This document shows, in pieces, positions 42,738-51,050 of a DNA stretch of 64,000 nt. The stretch's first letter is position 1. Every line of letters begins with the position of its first letter. This DNA comes from WVXT01 sp964403285. Lineage in GTDB: Bacteria > UBA6262 > WVXT01. A model generated the notes under the pieces. That model had not been told where the DNA came from. It made no database searches and saw only the letters and a program-made list of their open reading frames with translations. Position numbers and translations under genes: made by a program. Location of the stretch: contig CAYOFG010000004.1 of assembly GCA_964403285.1 (NCBI GenBank), positions 17,382 through 81,381 of the forward strand, read 5' to 3'.

Positions 42738-42891
42738 CTGGAGTCCTCCCGAAAGGGAGGTTGGAGTGTCAAGCGAAAGCTTGACCAGGGTGGCCCCGAT
42801 TGATTTGGTCGGTCACCCTTTAGGGTGACGAAAACGGCACTCTGAAGAGTACCCGACCAAATGAGACCTCCGATTGCATCGGAGGAGTCCA
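42738..42891. repeat. Cluster of small hairpins before acsE
   Basis: At least five stems occur in a row: CCTCCCGAAAGGGAGG, GTCAAGCGAAAGCTTGAC, GTCACCCTTTAGGGTGAC, ACTCTGAAGAGT and CCTCCGATTGCATCGGAGG. A longer TTGGTCGG/CCGACCAA pair (42805, 42853) spans two of them. The first hairpin with its GGAGT prefix is shared with 28862-28885. Confidence 0.75.
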
Positions 42892-42912
42892 GAATTTTTG
42901 GAGGGGAAGAAT

Positions 42913-43701
42913 ATGTTCATTATTGGTGAGAGAATTAATGGTATGTTTAAGGATGTAGCTAAAGCAATCAAAGAAGGCGATAAGACTATTATACAGGATT
43001 TGGCTTGCAAACAGATGGAGGAAGGAGCAGACGCACTGGATGTGAATGTTGGCCCTGCTGCCGAAGAGCCTCTACGAGCTATGGAGTGGCTGGTTACCAC
43101 TATTGGTGAAGTCACTAATGCTCCTCTGGCAATTGATACTACAAAATTCGAAGTAATGGAAACTGGACTCAAATTATGTAAAGGTAAAGCAATAATAAAT
43201 TCTACCTCGGGAGATAAAGAAAAACTGGACAGGCTTCTTCCTTTAGCCAAGAAATACAATGCTTCTATAATTGGCTTAACCATGAATAAGAACGGAATTC
43301 CCCAGGATGCACAGAGTAGAGCGGAAATTGCTGCTCAGATTGTAACCTCTGCTCAGGAGCAGGGGATAGAGATGAGCGATCTTTATATTGACGGAGTGAT
43401 TCTTCCGGTCAATGTGGCACAGGACCATTCTCGGGAAGTTTTGGAGACAATAAGGCAGTGTAAACTCCTGTGCGACCCTCCTCCCAGGACGATTTTAGGA
43501 TTGAGTAATGTTTCTCAGAAGACGGTCGATCGTTCTTTGGTTAACAGAACTTACCTGGCAATGGCCGTTGCCAGTGGTCTGGATGCAGCAATTCTGGACC
43601 CCTTGGATAAAGATTTGATGAACATTATGATTACTGCTGAACTGTTAATGGGGAAACAGATATATTGCGATGACTATCTTGAGGCTTACAGGAAAAAATA
43701 G
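42913..43701 (+). CDS. acsE: Methyl-THF:corrinoid protein methyltransferase
   Basis: 262 residues from ATG 42913, with GGAGGGG upstream; the frame extends to 42874 through repeats. Pterin-binding TIM barrel: MFIIGERINGMFKDV, ADALDVNVGP, AIDTT, INSTSGD, and GLSNVSQ carrying the Asn that assists the methyl transfer. It moves the methyl group from methyl-tetrahydrofolate to AcsCD, the link between the two branches. Confidence 0.96.
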   Translation: MFIIGERINGMFKDVAKAIKEGDKTIIQDLACKQMEEGADALDVNVGPAAEEPLRAMEWLVTTIGEVTNAPLAIDTTKFEVMETGLKLCKGKAIINSTSGDKEKLDRLLPLAKKYNASIIGLTMNKNGIPQDAQSRAEIAAQIVTSAQEQGIEMSDLYIDGVILPVNVAQDHSREVLETIRQCKLLCDPPPRTILGLSNVSQKTVDRSLVNRTYLAMAVASGLDAAILDPLDKDLMNIMITAELLMGKQIYCDDYLEAYRKK

Positions 43702-43714
43702 TAAAGGAGGTTAA

Positions 43715-44533
43715 ATGGAAGGGTTCAATCCACCCAAAAAAATTGCCGAACTGGTGTCAGAAACTACCCAGGCCAAATGTAAATTATCCTGGTTTCAGTT
43801 AGTAATACTGGGAATGCTTGCCGGTGCCTATATAGGTTTTGGTGCTGAGCTTTCCACGATGGTTACTTACGATATGAGCGAACGTTTGGGAAGTGGGATG
43901 GCCAGATTTATGGCGGGCAGTGTCTTTAGTGTGGGACTGATGTTGGTAGTCATCGGAGGAGCAGAGCTATTCACCGGGAACTGTCTGATGGCACTTGGTC
44001 TAGTTGGTGGCAAGATTCCACGGCTAAAGATGTTGAAGAATTGGTTCTGGGTTTATTTTGCCAATTTCGTCGGGTCCCTGGTATTGGTGGGAATTATGTT
44101 TGGAGCCGGGCTCTGGAAAGCGGGAGGAATGGAAGCAGGTATCAGAGCAATGGAAATTGCCTCATCCAAATGTAATCTGGGATGGTGGGAAGCCTTGTTC
44201 AGAGGAATTGGCTGTAACTGGCTGGTATGTTTAGCGGTCTGGCTGGCAATGAGCAGTAATTCGATAGTTGGTAAGATATTCGGTATCTACTTTCCGATTA
44301 TGGCTTTCGTTGCTTCGGGATTTGAACACAGCATAGCCAATATGTATTTTATACCTATGGGGATTTTTCTAAAAACGACACTGGTGGCAGCCAAGTCAGG
44401 CCTGGATTTAACAAATCTCAGCTGGGGTGGATTTTTCCTCAGGAACCTGATTCCCGTGACCATAGGGAACATAATCGGTGGAGCGTTCTTTGTCGGGATT
44501 CTGTATAGAATAGTTTATTTGGGGAAAGAATGA
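43715..44533 (+). CDS. focA: Formate/nitrite channel family protein
   Basis: 272 residues with six spans of the FNT family. LAGAYIGFGAELSTMV and the GGAELFTGNCLM loop are signature segments; the second half repeats with GIGCNWLVCLAVWLAM and SGFEHSIANMY, the pore His. It likely passes formate, given its place after acsE and the presence of fhs. No formate dehydrogenase gene is in the window. It overlaps rex by four bases (ATGA). Confidence 0.9.
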   Translation: MEGFNPPKKIAELVSETTQAKCKLSWFQLVILGMLAGAYIGFGAELSTMVTYDMSERLGSGMARFMAGSVFSVGLMLVVIGGAELFTGNCLMALGLVGGKIPRLKMLKNWFWVYFANFVGSLVLVGIMFGAGLWKAGGMEAGIRAMEIASSKCNLGWWEALFRGIGCNWLVCLAVWLAMSSNSIVGKIFGIYFPIMAFVASGFEHSIANMYFIPMGIFLKTTLVAAKSGLDLTNLSWGGFFLRNLIPVTIGNIIGGAFFVGILYRIVYLGKE

Positions 44534-45153
44534 GAGTAGTTAAAGTACCAGAAAACACAATCAATCGTATTTCTATATACTCACGTTATCTCAGGTATCT
44601 AGCAAAAAGAGGCGAGTCATTTATTACCTCCGAAAAGTTAGGTCAAAAGATGCACTTTAAGCCTACTCAAGTCCGTCGAGACTTTGCCTATTTCGGCCAT
44701 TTTGGCTTTCGCGGTAAAGGCTACAGTGTGAAAAGACTTTATAAGGAACTGGAAAAGATTTTGGGATTGAACAGAAGATGGCTGGTAGTAGTTGTTGGGG
44801 CCGGGAATTTGGGGAGGGCACTTTCTGCCTACCCCGGATTTCGGGAACACGGATTTGAAATTTCAGCCATCTTTGACAACTCGCCAGCAAAAATAGGAAA
44901 GACCTGGCAGGGAGTGGAGATTTTAGATATAAAGCAGATGCCAAAAGTAATAAAAGAGAGGAAGATAAAAATTGCAATTATCGCTGTACCTTATTTTTCC
45001 GCCCAACAGGTTGCGGGAATTTTGATTCGCTCAGGGGTGAAAGCGATCCTGAACTTTGCTCCATATAAACTTGTGGTGCCGGAAGGGCTGAAATTAAAAA
45101 ATATAGACTTGTCTACGGAACTACAGAGCTTGAGCTGTTTCTTGACCAAATAA
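44530..45153 (+). CDS. rex: Redox-sensing repressor Rex
   Basis: 207 residues. An N-terminal winged helix (RISIYSRYLRYL, TQVRRDFAYFGHFGFRGKGY) is followed by a Rossmann domain with VVGAGNLGRALSAY. Rex dimers bind DNA when NAD+ dominates and leave when NADH binds. The C-terminal domain-swap helix is present. It is last in the acs operon, coupled to focA. Two matching operators occur in the window at 14933 and 45241, so it probably controls its neighbours. Confidence 0.95.
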   Translation: MRVVKVPENTINRISIYSRYLRYLAKRGESFITSEKLGQKMHFKPTQVRRDFAYFGHFGFRGKGYSVKRLYKELEKILGLNRRWLVVVVGAGNLGRALSAYPGFREHGFEISAIFDNSPAKIGKTWQGVEILDIKQMPKVIKERKIKIAIIAVPYFSAQQVAGILIRSGVKAILNFAPYKLVVPEGLKLKNIDLSTELQSLSCFLTK

Positions 45154-45168
45154 ATTTTAAAGATTTAC

Positions 45169-45198
45169 TTGACGCTTGCCTGGTTTATTTTGTATAAT
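45169..45198 (+). promoter_or_regulatory. Promoter of hydrogenase operon
   Basis: TTGACG (45169-45174), 18-base spacer, TATAAT (45193-45198). The Rex operator begins 42 bases after the -10, the same layout as at 14869-14952. Confidence 0.8.
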
Positions 45199-45240
45199 CC
45201 AAACTTAAAATTTTGTAAGTTTTAAATTTTTTTATGGCAT

Positions 45241-45258
45241 TTGTGAAAAGTTTCACAA
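45241..45258. promoter_or_regulatory. Rex operator upstream of hydB
   Basis: TTGTGAAA-AG-TTTCACAA: perfect 8-base arms, matching the Rex consensus. The right arm overlaps the CAAGG ribosome site of the next gene, so bound Rex would block elongation. Confidence 0.88.
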
Positions 45259-45264
45259 GGCCGC

Positions 45265-46293
45265 ATGGTTATCATTATGAAATTTTACATAAATAAAACG
45301 GATTGGGAAAAATTTCTGGGACAGATTTCAAAAACTTATCATATTTATGCTCCCCAAGAGGTATATGGCGAACTTGCCTATCAGCTTTTGTCTCCAGAAA
45401 ATGTTAGCCAGGCCATTTATGATACTTACCGGGCAGTCCAGCCTTTAAAGACCTTCTTCTCTTTACCGCAGGAAAAGGTGACAGTGGTTACTCCGCAGGC
45501 GGAGAAAACGATAGTTCTGGGAGTTAAGAACTGTGACCTTAAAGCGGTTTCAGTTATGGATAAGATTTTTCTGGAAGGGGAATTTGTGGATCCTTTTTAT
45601 AAACAGAGAAGAGAGACTACCCTTATTGTTTCCTCCGATTGTTATCAACCAAAGGATACGTGTTTTTGTGCTTTGCTAGACAATAATCCTTTTCCGGAAG
45701 GAGGGTTTGATCTCAACCTCTCTCCGATAGATAATGGTTTTCTCATGGAAGTGGGTTCATCAAAGGGGGAAAGCTTTATCGCTCCTATGAGAGAAGATTT
45801 GAAAGAAGCAACTCCTGACTTAATAGAGAAGAGAGAAAAGAAGAGAAAAACGGCGAAGCAAAGAGTGATAGAGGTGAACAGGGAATTCAGGACGGAGAGA
45901 CCCTTCCCCACTGTTGTAAAGGAAGAATATGCTTCGCCTGAGTGGGAAGAGGCAGCCAAAACCTGCGTGGAATGTGGAGCCTGCACCAACATATGTCCTT
46001 CCTGTTACTGTTTTCTCCTTGTGGATACAAAAGATGAGGGTAAATTTCCCAAAGTTAAGTTTTGGGATTCCTGCCAGCATACTGGCTTTGCCCGGGTCGC
46101 TGCGGGTGTCAATCCCCGGGCAAAATTATATGAAAGGTTGAGGAATAGATATTTGTGCAAGTATGAGTACAGGCCAGAAAATTTTGGAATTGTGGCCTGT
46201 ACTGGTTGTGGTCGCTGCGTGGAAGCCTGCCAGGGAAAAATAGACAAAAGGGAAGTAATAAAGAAATTAGAAGAAAGCAAGGTGGAAACGTGA
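45265..46293 (+). CDS. HydB-like iron-sulfur subunit
   Basis: 342 residues. The N-terminal part matches the sulfhydrogenase/anaerobic sulfite reductase beta family (LGVKNCDLKAVSVMDKIF, SSDCYQPKDTCFC). Two C-terminal [4Fe-4S] motifs are CVECGACTNICP and CTGCGRCVEACQ. Such subunits pass electrons between a HydG flavoprotein and a hydrogenase or other acceptor. It begins the Rex-controlled operon. The next gene is its HydG partner. Confidence 0.87.
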   Translation: MVIIMKFYINKTDWEKFLGQISKTYHIYAPQEVYGELAYQLLSPENVSQAIYDTYRAVQPLKTFFSLPQEKVTVVTPQAEKTIVLGVKNCDLKAVSVMDKIFLEGEFVDPFYKQRRETTLIVSSDCYQPKDTCFCALLDNNPFPEGGFDLNLSPIDNGFLMEVGSSKGESFIAPMREDLKEATPDLIEKREKKRKTAKQRVIEVNREFRTERPFPTVVKEEYASPEWEEAAKTCVECGACTNICPSCYCFLLVDTKDEGKFPKVKFWDSCQHTGFARVAAGVNPRAKLYERLRNRYLCKYEYRPENFGIVACTGCGRCVEACQGKIDKREVIKKLEESKVET

Positions 46294-47112
46294 ATGGTAG
46301 AGAACCCCTATTTACCTATTGAAGCTAAAGTTGAGAAGATTATTGACGAGACTCCTAATATAAAGACTTTTGTGTTGAAGCCGAGCCGAAAAGTCAAATT
46401 CGAAACTGGCCAATTTATTCAACTGAGTATATCTGGTATTGGCGAGGCACCCTTTACTCCCTCCTCTTCTCCCTACCAGACTGAAAAAATAGAAGTAACC
46501 ATAATGAAGGCCGGACTTCTGACCGGCAAATTGCATGAGATAAGAGAAGGAGAAATAGTAGGCATCCGCGGGCCTTATGGTCAGGGATATCCTTTTGATG
46601 ATTTCTACAATAAGGAAGTTCTAATTCTGGGTGGAGGAGTGGGCATGGCACCACTCAGGTCTTTGCTGCTTACGCTTCTGGAAAATGTTGATAAGTTCAA
46701 ACGGATGGTTCTCTGTTATGGAGCGAAGAGTCCTGAGGATATAGTTTATAAGTATGCCTTTCCTGAATGGCAGAAAAAAAGGAAATTGGAAATCTTGAGA
46801 AGTGTGGATAAAGCAGCTCCTGGATGGAGTGAAACCGAAGGATTGGTGACTGTGCTTCTTGACAAAATCGAGATGGATTTAAGAAATTCTGTAGGTATAG
46901 TTTGTGGACCTCCCATTATGATGAAATTCGGGACGCTAAAGCTCCTGGATTTAGGATACAAACCTGAGAGTATCTATCTTTCTATGGAGAAAAATATGTC
47001 TTGCGGTCTGGGTAAATGTGGACACTGTGCACTGGGTAAATATTATGTTTGTAAAGATGGTCCGGTTTTCAGATACGATCTGATAAAGGATGTCCCGGAT
47101 ATCTGGTTGTAG
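46294..47112 (+). CDS. HydG-like FAD/[2Fe-2S] NAD(P)H oxidoreductase
   Basis: 272 residues of the ferredoxin-reductase-like family that includes HydG, AsrB and PyrK. The FAD part is FETGQFIQLSI, the NAD(P) loop is LGGGVGMAPLRSLLL, and the C-terminal [2Fe-2S] motif is SCGLGKCGHCALGKYYVC. It should pass electrons between NAD(P)H and HydB. It starts directly after the hydB stop codon. The conserved pair suggests an NAD(P)H input module for the hydrogenase genes that follow. Confidence 0.9.
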   Translation: MVENPYLPIEAKVEKIIDETPNIKTFVLKPSRKVKFETGQFIQLSISGIGEAPFTPSSSPYQTEKIEVTIMKAGLLTGKLHEIREGEIVGIRGPYGQGYPFDDFYNKEVLILGGGVGMAPLRSLLLTLLENVDKFKRMVLCYGAKSPEDIVYKYAFPEWQKKRKLEILRSVDKAAPGWSETEGLVTVLLDKIEMDLRNSVGIVCGPPIMMKFGTLKLLDLGYKPESIYLSMEKNMSCGLGKCGHCALGKYYVCKDGPVFRYDLIKDVPDIWL

Positions 47113-47417
47113 CTCGGGATTTGGTTCACTCGCTAACAATTTTTTGCTCTTTGAGCACCGCCAAAAATCTCTGTAGCTGCAGAGCGATAGCTCTGCGTCA
47201 GTGTAGGGGTGATCCCGATATATCGGGATGGTCGCCCGAAGGAGGGACGGCACAGAGTCCGTCCCCTACAGAGAAAGCAAAGCTTACGCTTTGCGGCTAG
47301 AATCTTCGATTTTTGGCTAAAAATTCTAATGCTCGCTACACCAAATCCCTCACATTAAGGGATAGTTTGTCCTCGTTGTTTGGCTGGAATTCCACAAGCT
47401 TTTCACAGACTATCTTT
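47112..47417. repeat. Composite nested repeat, 321-base gap
   Basis: Blocks in order: GCTCGGGATTTGGTTCACTC; TTTTTTGCTCTTTGAGCACC; GTAGCTGCAGAGC hairpin; GTAGGGG palindrome (47202-47270); a 47-base block with TTCGATTTTTGGCTAAAAAT (47301-47347); then a half copy of the 187-base element (47361-47417). The flanking blocks match 22574-22930 while the centre differs. No gene is visible. Confidence 0.8.
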
Positions 47418-47433
47418 TGAAGATTGAAACAAG

Positions 47434-47907
47434 ATGAAAAAATTGTTTATTGATTTGGAAGGATGTTCTAAATGTAAAGACTGCACGGTCTCCTGCAGTT
47501 ATTTCTACCATCCTGACAATAATGGAGTAACCAATCTAAGGGAGTTGGCACATCTTGCTCTAATCTGCAGGCATTGTGAGGAAGCTCCCTGCGTTAAAGT
47601 CTGCCCGAAAGAAGCACTGGAAAAGCAGAAGGACGGAGTATTGAAAAGATATAATATGCGTTGCGTAGCGTGCAGGTCTTGCATGGTAGCTTGCCCTTTT
47701 GGAACGATTTATCCAGAAACTATTCCCTACCTCGTTTCCAGTTGCGATTATTGTTTAGATCGGGCAGATGGAAAACCTCCTCTTTGTGTAGAGGACTGTC
47801 CGGAGAAGGCGATTAGATACGAAGAAGTTGAACAAGACTCAAAAAAGAACTATTTTGCTGTGGGAAAGAATCTAGTAGTCCACTATATTCCCTGGGAAAG
47901 AGAGTAA
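47434..47907 (+). CDS. CooF/HycB-like ferredoxin subunit
   Basis: 157 residues with four [4Fe-4S] motifs: CSKCKDCTVSC, CRHCEEAPCVKVCP, CVACRSCMVACP and CDYCLDRADGKPPLCVEDCP. It resembles CooF (32649) and HycB. Placed between hydG and the hydrogenase core, it is likely an electron shuttle to the small subunit. It ends two bases before the next gene. Confidence 0.9.
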   Translation: MKKLFIDLEGCSKCKDCTVSCSYFYHPDNNGVTNLRELAHLALICRHCEEAPCVKVCPKEALEKQKDGVLKRYNMRCVACRSCMVACPFGTIYPETIPYLVSSCDYCLDRADGKPPLCVEDCPEKAIRYEEVEQDSKKNYFAVGKNLVVHYIPWERE

Positions 47908-47909
47908 GA

Positions 47910-48839
47910 ATGGCAAAGACTCTATTTTACTTTATAGTATTTCCTGGGTTTTTGTTTACCGCATTGATAGGCTTGTTAGTTAGTTGGATTGACCGAAAGG
48001 TGACTGCCCGGGTGCAGTGGCGAGTAGGGCCGCCGATACTGCAACCCTTTTACGATTTTGTAAAGCTTTTGGGTAAGGAGACAATTGCTCCTCAAGCCGG
48101 CTCGAAATTGACCTTTCTTTTTTCCCCGATTTTTGGATTAGCTGCAGTGACTATTGTTTCCACTATACTTTGGCTGGTGATGATTTCACCAGAGAAGACT
48201 TTTCTGGGAGACTTGATTGTAGTTATTTATCTTTTGACAATTCCGTCCATAAGCATAATTATAGGTGGCTTCGCTTCGGGGAATCCCCTGGCTTCTTTAG
48301 GCGCTTCCCGGGAGATGAAAATGGTTTTAGCGTACGAGCTACCCTTCATTCTGGCTATTTTCACTCCCGTTATTAAAGCGCAAGGCATAATCAGGCTTGG
48401 CGATTTACTGCAATATCAATGGGCAAATAGTATCTTCCTCAATTCCTGGTCTGGATTTATTGCCTTTGTTGTGGCAATAATCTGTATGCAGGCAAAACTG
48501 GCTTTAGTCCCCTTTGACATTCCCGAGGCAGAAACAGAGATAATTGCCGGCCCATATATTGAATATTCTGGAGCTCCTTTGGCCCTTCACAAACTTACTC
48601 GCTGGATGATGTTGTTTGTGGTCCCAATCTTTTTGGTAGTTATGTTTATGGGGGGCATTCTATTCTCCGGCTGGCATATTTTATGGGGCATACTAAAATA
48701 CGTTCTCCTCTTGGTGATTATTATTCTAATACGTAATACTAATCCCCGACTTCGTATTGACCAGGCTATAAAGTTTTTCTGGGGACCGATGACAATCTTG
48801 GCAGTTATAGGCGTAATTCTTGCATTTTTGGGGATATAA
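47910..48839 (+). CDS. Hydrogenase membrane subunit (NuoH/HycD/MbhM type)
   Basis: 309 residues with about eight spans. The first loop SWIDRKVTARVQWRVGP matches the Nuo H family motif (ERK-ARVQ-R-GP, with Asp here in place of Glu). The conserved region FDIPEAETEIIAG holds the acidic residues at the interface. It anchors the [NiFe] module in the membrane and takes part in ion coupling. It is three bases before the small subunit gene. Confidence 0.93.
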   Translation: MAKTLFYFIVFPGFLFTALIGLLVSWIDRKVTARVQWRVGPPILQPFYDFVKLLGKETIAPQAGSKLTFLFSPIFGLAAVTIVSTILWLVMISPEKTFLGDLIVVIYLLTIPSISIIIGGFASGNPLASLGASREMKMVLAYELPFILAIFTPVIKAQGIIRLGDLLQYQWANSIFLNSWSGFIAFVVAIICMQAKLALVPFDIPEAETEIIAGPYIEYSGAPLALHKLTRWMMLFVVPIFLVVMFMGGILFSGWHILWGILKYVLLLVIIILIRNTNPRLRIDQAIKFFWGPMTILAVIGVILAFLGI

Positions 48840-48841
48840 GT

Positions 48842-49264
48842 ATGGACCTTAAGACAAAGGCATTAACTAAATCCATATGGGTCTTCCATTTTGCAGCCGC
48901 TTCTTGTAATAACTGTGATATAGAAATTCTCGATGCTCTAACTCCTAAGTTTGATCTGGAAAGGTTCGGTATTCTTTTGGTGGGAAGTATTCGTCATGCT
49001 GATGTTATCCTGGCTACGGGTGCAATTTCGCACAAAGCAGCAGTGAGGTTAAAAAGACTCTATGAGCAGGCTCCCCAACCCTGTCTGGTTGTGGCAGTCG
49101 GTTCCTGCGCCTGTTCAATGTGTATATTCCGGGATTCTTATAACATGGCTGGACCTTTTGATGGACTTGTTCCTGTTCATGTATATATCCCCGGTTGCCC
49201 ACCAAAACCAGAAGCAATAATTATGGGAGTAGTCAAACTGGTTAAGGCATTAAAGAAAGGTTGA
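48842..49264 (+). CDS. [NiFe] hydrogenase small subunit (NuoB/MbhJ type)
   Basis: 140 residues. Cys ligands of the proximal [4Fe-4S] cluster are in SCNNCDIE, GSCACSMC and PGCPPKPEAI. The short length is typical of group 4 enzymes. The partner is the large subunit at 49697. Confidence 0.93.
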   Translation: MDLKTKALTKSIWVFHFAAASCNNCDIEILDALTPKFDLERFGILLVGSIRHADVILATGAISHKAAVRLKRLYEQAPQPCLVVAVGSCACSMCIFRDSYNMAGPFDGLVPVHVYIPGCPPKPEAIIMGVVKLVKALKKG

Positions 49265-49268
49265 TTTG

Positions 49269-49697
49269 ATGGCAGAAGAAATTTTGGCAAGAATAAAAGA
49301 TGAATTCTCTAAAAAGATTCTTAAAGTTTTTGAGAAGTCTCGTCGTCGAATATATATTGACTTTGACTCAAAGGATATACCCCAAGTGGTAAGTTTCCTA
49401 TTCCGGGAAATGGGAGGACGATTAGCTACTGCCACGGGAATAGATGCCCGGAAGAATATAGAAATACTCTACCACTTTTCCTTTGATAGTTCAGGAACAA
49501 TCGTTTCTCTACGCACTCTGATTGATAAAAACAATCCTGAAATAGAATCAGTAACTCCCATAGTAAAAGGAGCGGAATGGATAGAAAGAGAGATACACGA
49601 ACTTTTGGGAGTGAATTTCAGGAATCATCCCAACTTGAAAAGGCTACTCTTATTTGAAGATTGGCCTGAAGGCAAGTATCCTCTCAGGAGAGAATAG
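49269..49697 (+). CDS. Hydrogenase subunit NuoC/HycE-N type
   Basis: 142 residues from ATG 49269; a TTG one codon upstream is also in frame. It matches the 30-kDa complex I subunit family, with GAEWIEREIHELLGVNFRNHPN and LLFEDWPEGKYPLRR near the end. In other group 4 hydrogenases this domain is fused to the large subunit; here it is separate. Its stop overlaps the GTG start of the next gene (TAGTG). Confidence 0.92.
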   Translation: MAEEILARIKDEFSKKILKVFEKSRRRIYIDFDSKDIPQVVSFLFREMGGRLATATGIDARKNIEILYHFSFDSSGTIVSLRTLIDKNNPEIESVTPIVKGAEWIEREIHELLGVNFRNHPNLKRLLLFEDWPEGKYPLRRE

Positions 49698-50896
49698 TGG
49701 CTAAGACAATTATTCCTGTGGGCCCATACCATCCTTTGCAAGAAGAGCCAGAATTTTTCAAACTGCTTGTGGAAGGCGAAAAAGTCCTCGACCTGGAGAT
49801 AGAGATAGGATATAATCACCGGGGAATTGAGAAAATTGCTGAGTCAAAGAGCTATGACCAGGTAGTTTTCTTGGTGGAGCGTGTTTGTGGTATCTGCTCC
49901 ACATCACACCCCATTGCCTGTGTAAATGCACTGGAAGATTTAGCCGATATTAAAGTCCCTGAGCGGGCACTATATATTCGAAGTATTATTGCTGAACTGG
50001 AAAGGCTCCATTCGCATCTACTCTGGCTGGGTTTGGCTGGCCACTTCATAGGTTATAATACAGTATGGATGTGGGCGTGGAAATATCGGGAGCCTGTTCT
50101 GGACATTTGTGAAAGAATTTCAGGCAATCGTAACCATTATGCAATGATGAAAGCAGGCGGTGTCAGAAGAGATATTGACAATAATGATATTCCGCACATA
50201 ATGAAAATGGTAGATAATTTACTACCCGGGCTCGATTTGTTTATGGGGGCAGTAATGGACGACCCGGTAATTGCTCTCAGAACAAAAGGAGTGGGGGTTT
50301 TGACCAAGAAGGATGTAATTGAGTATGGAGCGCTTGGTCCCACTGCTCGGGCTTCAGGTGTAGCAATAGACGTTAGAAAAGATGAACCCTATGCTGCCTA
50401 TCCTCTGGTGGAATGGAAATTAATAACGCGGGAAGAAGGAGATGTCTTTGCCAAGATTGTGGTTCGTGTACTGGAAATGTATGAGGCAGTGAAGATTATC
50501 AAGCAGTGCTTGGAGAAGTTGAAAATAGTTGGTGGGGAGATAGATGCTAAAGTTAAAGAGATTCCTCCTGGCGAGGGGATTGGCAGAGGCGAGGCACCTC
50601 GGGGAGAAGTACTCCATTATATCAGAAGTGACGGAAGTAACCGACCAGTAAGATATAAAATAAGGGCTCCCAGTTATATGAACGTTCCCACTAATCAGAA
50701 ATCTGTAGTTGGGGGAACTATTTCCGATGCCACAATAACCCTGGCTGCTGTAGACCCGTGCTACTGTTGTACTGAAAGAGTAGCAGTTGTTGATAGGAAG
50801 ACCGGAAAGAAAGGGTTGACCGGTAAAGAGTTGATAAAGTTATCACAAGAAAAGACTTTAAGACTTAAGAGGGATATTGGTATGATGAAGGGATAG
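49697..50896 (+). CDS. [NiFe] hydrogenase large subunit, group 4
   Basis: 399 residues from GTG 49697. Both active-site pairs are intact: Cys64 and Cys67 in ERVCGICSTSH, and Cys355 and Cys358 in DPCYCCTER. That separates it from Nuo D and from cysteine-less relatives such as Mbx/Mbs. Residues 362-399 after Arg361 form a tail likely to be removed by the protease encoded at 57717. With the Mrp genes this fits the membrane-bound (Mbh, 4d-like) class. Confidence 0.95.
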   Translation: MAKTIIPVGPYHPLQEEPEFFKLLVEGEKVLDLEIEIGYNHRGIEKIAESKSYDQVVFLVERVCGICSTSHPIACVNALEDLADIKVPERALYIRSIIAELERLHSHLLWLGLAGHFIGYNTVWMWAWKYREPVLDICERISGNRNHYAMMKAGGVRRDIDNNDIPHIMKMVDNLLPGLDLFMGAVMDDPVIALRTKGVGVLTKKDVIEYGALGPTARASGVAIDVRKDEPYAAYPLVEWKLITREEGDVFAKIVVRVLEMYEAVKIIKQCLEKLKIVGGEIDAKVKEIPPGEGIGRGEAPRGEVLHYIRSDGSNRPVRYKIRAPSYMNVPTNQKSVVGGTISDATITLAAVDPCYCCTERVAVVDRKTGKKGLTGKELIKLSQEKTLRLKRDIGMMKG

Positions 50897-50917
50897 TTTT
50901 CGGAGTCGCTCGGTCAG

Positions 50918-50998
50918 ATGTCATTGCGAGGCGAAGCCGCGGCAATCTCGAGAATAAATCTACGAGATTGCTTCGTCGCTTCCGCTCCTCGCAACGAC
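50918..50998. repeat. Palindromic repeat, TGTCATTGCGA family
   Basis: TGTCATTGCGAGG at 50919 pairs imperfectly with CCTCGCAACGAC at the right end, and GCAATCTCG pairs with CGAGATTGC inside. It splits the hydrogenase operon between the large subunit and the antiporter gene. Confidence 0.8.
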
Positions 50999-51050
50999 GC
51001 GGATTTGAAGCTCCTGCAACTATGCCTTCATCCTAAGAGAAGTGGAGAGA

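Noticed and set aside
49697..50896. NuoD of complex I
   Set aside because: Both Cys pairs for the Ni-Fe site are intact, and a hydrogenase protease and HypA are encoded in the same operon.
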